Assembly: GCA_903925515.1 (NCBI GenBank)
Contig: CAIYFP010000051.1
Location: forward strand, 1 to 11,574
Length of the DNA: 11,574 nt
Direction: 5' to 3'
Origin: an uncultured Verrucomicrobiota bacterium
GTDB taxonomy: Bacteria > Verrucomicrobiota > Verrucomicrobiia > Limisphaerales > UBA9464
Below the pieces are notes generated by a model. That model was not told where the DNA came from. It searched no databases and was given only the letters and a program-made list of their open reading frames with translations. Position numbers and translations under genes: made by a program. Positions 7,716 through 11,574 of the stretch are shown piece after piece (the stretch's first letter is position 1; every line of letters begins with the position of its first letter).

Positions 7716-7719
7716 CCCC

Positions 7720-8523
7720 ATGGCTCCTCGCCCACGTTGGCCCGTTGTCCTCTCCATCGCAGGCTCCGATTCCGGAGGCGGCGCCGGCATCCAGGCGGAC
7801 CTCAAGGCCTTCCAGGCCCTCCATGCCCACGGCACCACCGCCATCACCTGCCTCACCGCCCAAAGCCCCGCCGGCGTCCACGACGTCCTCCCCGCCACGC
7901 CCGCCTTCCTCCGCTCCCAGCTGGAGGCCCTCTTCGACCAACTCCCGCCCCGCGCCGCCAAGACCGGCATGCTCTGGAACGCCGACCTCATCGGCGTCGT
8001 CGTCGAGTGGTGGTCCTCCGCGCGTCGCCCGCCCCTCGTCGTGGACCCGGTCATGATCGCCACCAGCGGCGCCGCCCTCCTCCAGCCCGACGCCATCGAG
8101 GCCATCCGCTCGCGCCTGCTTCCCCTCGCCCGAGTCGCAACGCCCAACCTCGACGAGGCGGCACACCTCCTCGGCTCGCCGCTCCGGTCCGTCGAGGACC
8201 TCCGGCAGGCCGCACGCGAGCTGCATCGGCGCCACCGGTGCGCCTTCCTCGTCAAGGGCGGTCACCTCCGGGGCTCGCCCGAGGCCGTGGACGTGCTCTG
8301 GGACGGACGCCGTGAACGCATCCTTTCCGCGCCCTTCATCCGCGGAGCCTCGACCCATGGCACTGGCTGCACCTATTCCGCCGCCATCACGGCCGGGCTC
8401 GCGACCGGCCTTGGGCTCGGGGCCGCCGTGGCCCGCGCCAAGCTCGTCATCACCGCCGCCATCCGCGACTCCGTCAGGGTGGCACGCCATCATGCCCTGC
8501 GCCCATCCGCGCCCCCAGCCTGA
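7720..8523 (+). CDS. thiD: Hydroxymethylpyrimidine / phosphomethylpyrimidine kinase ThiD
   Basis: ThiD phosphorylates 4-amino-5-hydroxymethyl-2-methylpyrimidine (HMP) and then HMP-P to HMP-PP, the pyrimidine precursor of thiamine, in the cytoplasm. The 267-residue product has the usual length for the single-domain enzyme. It begins with the family motif SIAGSDSGGGAGIQADLKA (12-30), has VVDPVMIATSGAALL (107-121) and ATPNLDEAAHLLG (140-152), and ends with the ribokinase-fold catalytic motif HGTGCTYSAAI (213-223; Cys217). Most ThiD proteins have SGTGC or HGTGC here, so the enzyme should be active. The ATG at 7720 fits because the kinase fold begins at once; the open frame further upstream has no family match. 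No thiC, thiE or thiM is adjacent and no TPP riboswitch was seen. The gene converges with the SOUL gene, with four bases between the stops. Confidence 0.95.
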   Translation: MAPRPRWPVVLSIAGSDSGGGAGIQADLKAFQALHAHGTTAITCLTAQSPAGVHDVLPATPAFLRSQLEALFDQLPPRAAKTGMLWNADLIGVVVEWWSSARRPPLVVDPVMIATSGAALLQPDAIEAIRSRLLPLARVATPNLDEAAHLLGSPLRSVEDLRQAARELHRRHRCAFLVKGGHLRGSPEAVDVLWDGRRERILSAPFIRGASTHGTGCTYSAAITAGLATGLGLGAAVARAKLVITAAIRDSVRVARHHALRPSAPPA

Positions 8524-8527
8524 TCCG

Positions 8528-9121
8528 TCAGGGACCCGAGCCCACCCTCAGCATCACCTCGTTCCGCCGAAACCACCTCGGGATCCATGGCGGGTCAAAG
8601 TAGGCAAACATCGCACGGCCCTCCGCGCCCAGACGCCGCCCCGCCATCCACTCCCGCAGCCTCCGTTCCGCCCCGGCCTCCACGGCCGCGTCCGGCCGCC
8701 CGGCCGCGAACCGATGCACCGCGAAGCGCCCGCCCTCCATGGACCCCAGCGTGACATCCGCCGACGACGGCGACGGCGGCGACTCCAGCCCCTCCGGAAG
8801 CACGAACGCCATCGAGTCCCGGCCAACCTCCACCCCGCGCTCCATGAACACCGGCGTCGTCATCGCAATCTTCTCGCCCCGCTCGTTCGCCCCGGAAATG
8901 AACCGGAAGAGCCGCATGAACCCGCTGTCCTCCCCCAAGGGCATCCGGGTGCTCGCCAACCGAGTCGCGGGATAGTCCCGGAGCTCGAACTTCCCCTCCC
9001 GGGCCACCACATCGTGTCGCGCCGTCTCGTACCCCGCCCGGGTCGCACCGCAGCCCGCAAGCACCGCGCCCAACGCCGCCGCGGCCACCCCACACGCCCC
9101 GTACCATGCCCATGCCTTCAC
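8528..9121 (-). CDS. SOUL-family haem-binding lipoprotein
   Basis: The family binds haem or related tetrapyrroles in plants and animals; bacterial members are mostly uncharacterised. Numbering from GTG 9121 (197 residues), a signal peptide ends in the lipobox LAGC with Cys24. The SOUL fold follows: GKFELRDYPATRLAST (43-58), FMRLFRFISGANERGEKIAM (68-87) running into MTTPVF, SMAFVLPEG (103-111), and the closing FDPPWIPRWFRRNEVMLRV segment (175-193). All family landmarks are present and in order, so the gene looks intact. The open frame extends to a TTG at 9187, but that would put a long Arg-rich stretch before the signal peptide. GTG 9148 is another possible start. The lipobox predicts a membrane-anchored periplasmic protein. 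Its neighbours share a tetrapyrrole theme with it but not a transcript. Confidence 0.9.
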   Translation of the reverse strand: MKAWAWYGACGVAAAALGAVLAGCGATRAGYETARHDVVAREGKFELRDYPATRLASTRMPLGEDSGFMRLFRFISGANERGEKIAMTTPVFMERGVEVGRDSMAFVLPEGLESPPSPSSADVTLGSMEGGRFAVHRFAAGRPDAAVEAGAERRLREWMAGRRLGAEGRAMFAYFDPPWIPRWFRRNEVMLRVGSGP

Positions 9122-9234
9122 GACCCACCGTGCCCCCGAACGCAACACCCGCAACACGCGCGCCCTCCAGCACGACGTGCACGGCAAACCAGGGGATGGA
9201 CCCGCACGTCGGCCCCCGGCAACCTGCCCCGCAA

Positions 9235-10077
9235 ATGGATCGCGCTCCTTCCCTTCCCCTGTTGTCCCCCGCCGCCGCCAACCCCGCGTTCCGCATCCAA
9301 CGCGGACGCATCCGCCAGTCCATCATGGGCTGGACCTACAGCCCCATGCCCGCGCCCGAGCTCGCCCAGCTCTGCAAGGACATCGGCTTCGCGGCCATGG
9401 AGGGCATCGACCCCGTGCACTACCCCATGGTCCGCGAGCTGGGCATGGAGGTCGCCCTCGTGGGTTCCCACGGCTTCGCCGAGGGCCCCCTCCACCCCAA
9501 GAATCGCCCACGGGTCGTCGAGGCGCTTCGCAAGGGCATCGACACCGCCGCGCGGTTCGGCTCGCGCCGCGTCATCACCTTCACGGGCATGCGCGACCCC
9601 GCCATTGGCGACGCCGAGGCCGAGCGAAACTGCGTCGAGGCATGGCGCGAGGTCATCCCCTACGCGGAGCAACGCGGCGTGGACCTCTGCCTCGAGCACC
9701 TCAACTCCCGCGACCTCGGCCACCCCATGAAGGGGCATCCCGGGTACTTCGGCGACGACGTGGACCGCTGCGCCCGGCTGGTCCGCAGGGTGGACTCGCC
9801 GCGGATGCGCCTGCTGTTCGACTTCTACCACGTGCAGGTCATGCACGGCGACGTCGTGCGCCGTTTCCGCGAATTGCTGCCCGTCATCGGGCACCTGCAC
9901 GTCGCCGGCGTGCCGGGCCGGGGCGAGCTCGACGACTCCCAGGAGCTCAACTACCCGGCCGTCATGCGCGCCGTGGCGGATTCCGGCTACGAGGGGTTCG
10001 TGGCCCAGGAATTCCTGCCGACATGGAAGGACCGCGCGCTGGCACTCCGCCACGCGGCCGCCGTCTGCGACGCCTAG
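9235..10077 (+). CDS. Hydroxypyruvate isomerase-like sugar isomerase/epimerase (TIM barrel)
   Basis: This is a member of the xylose-isomerase-like TIM-barrel family (AP endonuclease 2 fold, PF01261), closest in pattern to Hyi, which interconverts hydroxypyruvate and tartronate semialdehyde. From ATG 9235 the protein has 280 residues, normal for the family. Likely metal and catalytic residues are Glu154 in CLEHLNSRD, Asp196 and His199 in LLFDFYHVQVMHGD, His222 in GHLHVAG, and Glu259 in VAQEFLPTW. The conserved N-terminal strand GRIRQSIMGWTYSPM begins about 24 residues in, so the start must lie upstream of ATG 9325. ATG 9196 is also possible. There is no signal peptide, so the protein should be cytoplasmic. 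Many relatives act on other ketoses or on inosose, so the substrate is not settled. Its stop shares bases with the stop of tgt. Confidence 0.88.
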   Translation: MDRAPSLPLLSPAAANPAFRIQRGRIRQSIMGWTYSPMPAPELAQLCKDIGFAAMEGIDPVHYPMVRELGMEVALVGSHGFAEGPLHPKNRPRVVEALRKGIDTAARFGSRRVITFTGMRDPAIGDAEAERNCVEAWREVIPYAEQRGVDLCLEHLNSRDLGHPMKGHPGYFGDDVDRCARLVRRVDSPRMRLLFDFYHVQVMHGDVVRRFRELLPVIGHLHVAGVPGRGELDDSQELNYPAVMRAVADSGYEGFVAQEFLPTWKDRALALRHAAAVCDA

Positions 10078-11288
10078 GGCCCGGTTCTGACGTCCGCCCC
10101 ATCCCCGGCGACCGGCGCGCCGCCCCCTTGGGGGAACTCCTCGTGTCGCACGGCCAACCCCGCCGCGCGCGCCTTGCGAACCTTCTCCGTGGGGACGTAC
10201 CGGGACGCGAACTCGGCGCGGTACTCCCCGAAGGTGCCATGGCAGAGATGCGCCCGGACCTCGGCCATCACCTCGAGGTAGAAATGGGAGTTGTGGATGC
10301 TCACCAGGCGCAGCCCGAGGATTTCGTTCACGTTGAGCAGGTGACGGATGTAGGCGCGGGTGTGGTTGCGGCACGCGAAGCACTGGCAGCCCTCCATGAT
10401 GGGACCGAGGTCGCCCTTCACCGCCCCGCCCTTGATCGCAAAAGTCCCGGACCTCGTGAAGGCCGTCCCGTTGCGCGCCACCCGCGTGGGCAACACGCAG
10501 TCGAACAGGTCCACGCCCCGCGCCACCAGCTCCACCAGCTGCGCCGGCGTGCCAAGGCCCATCGCGTACCTCGCCTTGTTCTCCGGCAGGTGCGGCTCCG
10601 TGATCTCCACCGCCCGCATCATCTCCGGCTCCGGCTCGCCCACGCTCACCCCGCCGATCGCATACCCGTCGAACCCCATCGCGACCAACTCCCGCGCACA
10701 ACGCTCGCGCAGGTCCGGGAAGCACGTGCCCTGCACGATCCCAAACCGTTGCTGCCCCGCGGCCCGCGGTTGCCCGAGACACTCGGCGGCCCACCGGACC
10801 GTCCGCTTCACCGCCCTCAGGACCTCCTCCCTCGGGGCGTGATGCGGCGGGCATTCGTCGAAGACCATGGCGATGTCCGAACCCAGGATCCGCTGGATTT
10901 CCATGCTTTCCTTGGGCCCAAGGAACAGCGGCTTGCCGTCGAGATGGCTCCGGAACTCGACGCCGTGCTCCCGGATCTTGCGGATCTTGCCAAGGCTGAA
11001 GACCTGGAACCCGCCCGAGTCCGTGAGGATGGGCTTGTGCCAGTTCATGAACCCATGGAGGCCGCCGGCCTGCGCGATGATGTCCATGCCCGGCCGGATC
11101 GCGAGATGGTAGGTGTTGCCGAGGATGACTTGCGACCCCATCTCCTCCAGCTCGCGCTTGTCCAACGCCTTGACCGTCGCCTGCGTCCCGACGGGCATGA
11201 ACGCCGGCGTTTCAATCACCCCGCGTGTCGTGTGAACCCGCCCCAGCCGCGCACGAGTCCCCACGTCTTTCTTCAGCAACTCGAACAT
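10074..11288 (-). CDS. tgt: tRNA-guanine (queuine) transglycosylase Tgt
   Basis: Tgt exchanges guanine 34 in tRNAs with GUN anticodons for preQ1, a step in queuosine biosynthesis in the cytoplasm. The 404-residue product has all key parts. ETPAFMPVGTQATVKAL lies near the N-terminus. LTDSGGFQVFSL holds catalytic Asp90. FGIVQG and FDGYAIGGVSVGEP form the substrate pocket. DLFDCVLPTRVARNG holds the nucleophile Asp263. The zinc site is Cys301, Cys303 and Cys306 in CQCFACRNHTRAYIRHLL, with His332 in SIHN. The ATG at 11288 begins MFELLKKDVGTRARLGRVHT, the usual family start, with a GGCGGG just before it. About 25 C-terminal residues after FASRYVP (RKARAAGL... to the end) extend past the usual family end and look disordered. 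No queA or yajC is visible in this window. Confidence 0.97.
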   Translation of the reverse strand: MFELLKKDVGTRARLGRVHTTRGVIETPAFMPVGTQATVKALDKRELEEMGSQVILGNTYHLAIRPGMDIIAQAGGLHGFMNWHKPILTDSGGFQVFSLGKIRKIREHGVEFRSHLDGKPLFLGPKESMEIQRILGSDIAMVFDECPPHHAPREEVLRAVKRTVRWAAECLGQPRAAGQQRFGIVQGTCFPDLRERCARELVAMGFDGYAIGGVSVGEPEPEMMRAVEITEPHLPENKARYAMGLGTPAQLVELVARGVDLFDCVLPTRVARNGTAFTRSGTFAIKGGAVKGDLGPIMEGCQCFACRNHTRAYIRHLLNVNEILGLRLVSIHNSHFYLEVMAEVRAHLCHGTFGEYRAEFASRYVPTEKVRKARAAGLAVRHEEFPQGGGAPVAGDGADVRTGP

Positions 11289-11520
11289 CCCGCCGCAGTC
11301 TTGCCGCCCACGGCCGCTTGCCAAGCCGGGACATCCCCTCCAAATCCACGCGTAAGCAGTTTTTCGGTTCACGGATCCGGCCTTGGACGCGGATGGAGTG
11401 GCAAGCAGATGGATCCCACGGCCCCAATCCGCCCACCCTCTCCAAAAAAAACCGGGCATCCCAATGCAGAGAAAGGACGCCATGGCCCCCCGAAGGACGG
11501 ACCGCATGGGATCCCTTGCT
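11289..11520. other. Intergenic region upstream of tgt, no gene seen
   Basis: No convincing coding sequence on either strand. It must contain the tgt promoter, but I cannot place -35 and -10 boxes with confidence. An 8-base A-tract lies at about 11445-11452. On the minus strand it reads as a T-tract preceded by only a 4-bp stem (GCAT/ATGC), which is too weak to call a terminator. Confidence 0.5.
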
Positions 11521-11537
11521 CGAAACCGAAGGTTTCG
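11521..11537. repeat. Perfect 7-bp hairpin with GAA loop
   Basis: CGAAACC (11521-11527) and GGTTTCG (11531-11537) are exact reverse complements around a GAA loop. It lies 12 bases before the palindrome at the window edge and is probably part of the same repeat-like unit. Confidence 0.6.
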
Positions 11538-11549
11538 CAGCAGGTAGCC

Positions 11550-11574
11550 GGTGGTTGAGCGAAGCGACACCACC
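11550..11574. repeat. Imperfect palindrome at the right edge, probable dispersed intergenic repeat
   Basis: GGTGGT (11550-11555) and ACCACC (11569-11574) are the arms, with a GCGAAGC mini-hairpin at 11559-11565 in the middle. The preceding bases are GCC, so the arm may extend if the sequence beyond the window begins GGC. Such short, symmetric, non-coding units are typical of dispersed palindromic repeats. The number of genomic copies cannot be judged here. Confidence 0.45.

Noticed and set aside
7560..7720. A TPP riboswitch upstream of thiD
   Set aside because: An AGGGAA occurs near 7610, but the CTGAGA and CTGAT-type core sequences and the expected helix order are missing.
7520..7735. An N-terminal extension of cobA-hemD to 7735
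   Set aside because: The added residues are Gly/Ala/Trp-rich without family match, overlap the thiD start, and precede a normal SUMT start at 7519 or 7501.
11440..11475. An intrinsic terminator on the minus strand ending in an 8-base T-tract
   Set aside because: The stem before the T-tract is only about 4 bp and no gene is visible immediately upstream of it in the window.
1..11574. A defence island, CRISPR array, prophage or transposon
   Set aside because: No array of spaced direct repeats and no transposase, integrase, nuclease or phage structural protein was found on either strand.

Overview
The window is a very GC-rich bacterial segment carrying nine protein-coding genes, one of them cut by the left edge. 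I see no tRNA, rRNA, CRISPR array, transposase, integrase or phage gene. The combination of a Tat-exported Gfo/Idh/MocA oxidoreductase, a DUF6807 ('PmoA-like') protein, a large multiheme cytochrome c, a LamG-domain protein, a fused CobA-HemD enzyme and weak Shine-Dalgarno signals points to the Verrucomicrobiota/Planctomycetota group, most likely Verrucomicrobiota. This placement is an inference from gene content and was not tested by phylogeny.

Layout from left to right. Bases 1-765 (+) are the C-terminal end of a secreted or surface LamG-domain protein, followed by two hairpins, the second a textbook intrinsic terminator. Bases 944-2902 (+) encode a periplasmic cytochrome c with eight CXXCH haem sites. 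Convergent to it is a tight minus-strand operon: DUF6807 lipoprotein (5893-4886), small unknown lipoprotein (4889-4440), then a Gfo/Idh/MocA oxidoreductase (4443-2966). Each junction is a 4-base ATGA stop/start overlap. The oxidoreductase carries an apparent one-base deletion near 3161 that shifts the last 64 codons out of frame. A fused uroporphyrinogen-III methyltransferase/synthase (7519-5972, -) lies 78 bases upstream of this operon on the same strand. It is divergent from thiD (7720-8523, +) across 200 bases that contain two good hairpins. A SOUL haem-binding lipoprotein (9121-8528, -) converges on thiD with four bases between the stops. A hydroxypyruvate-isomerase-like TIM-barrel protein (9235-10077, +) and tRNA-guanine transglycosylase (11288-10074, -) share a CTAG as their two stop codons. 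The right edge carries no gene but has palindromic repeat-like sequence.

How the genes fit together. The operon and the isomerase-like gene suggest handling of carbohydrate or polyol compounds, partly outside the cytoplasm. CobA-HemD, the SOUL protein and the octahaem cytochrome are all tetrapyrrole- or haem-related. thiD and tgt are housekeeping genes for thiamine synthesis and queuosine tRNA modification. I found no convincing new defence, mobile or secretion system. The points most worth checking are the frameshifted oxidoreductase, the unknown lipoprotein embedded in the coupled operon, the octahaem cytochrome, and several unexplained inverted repeats.
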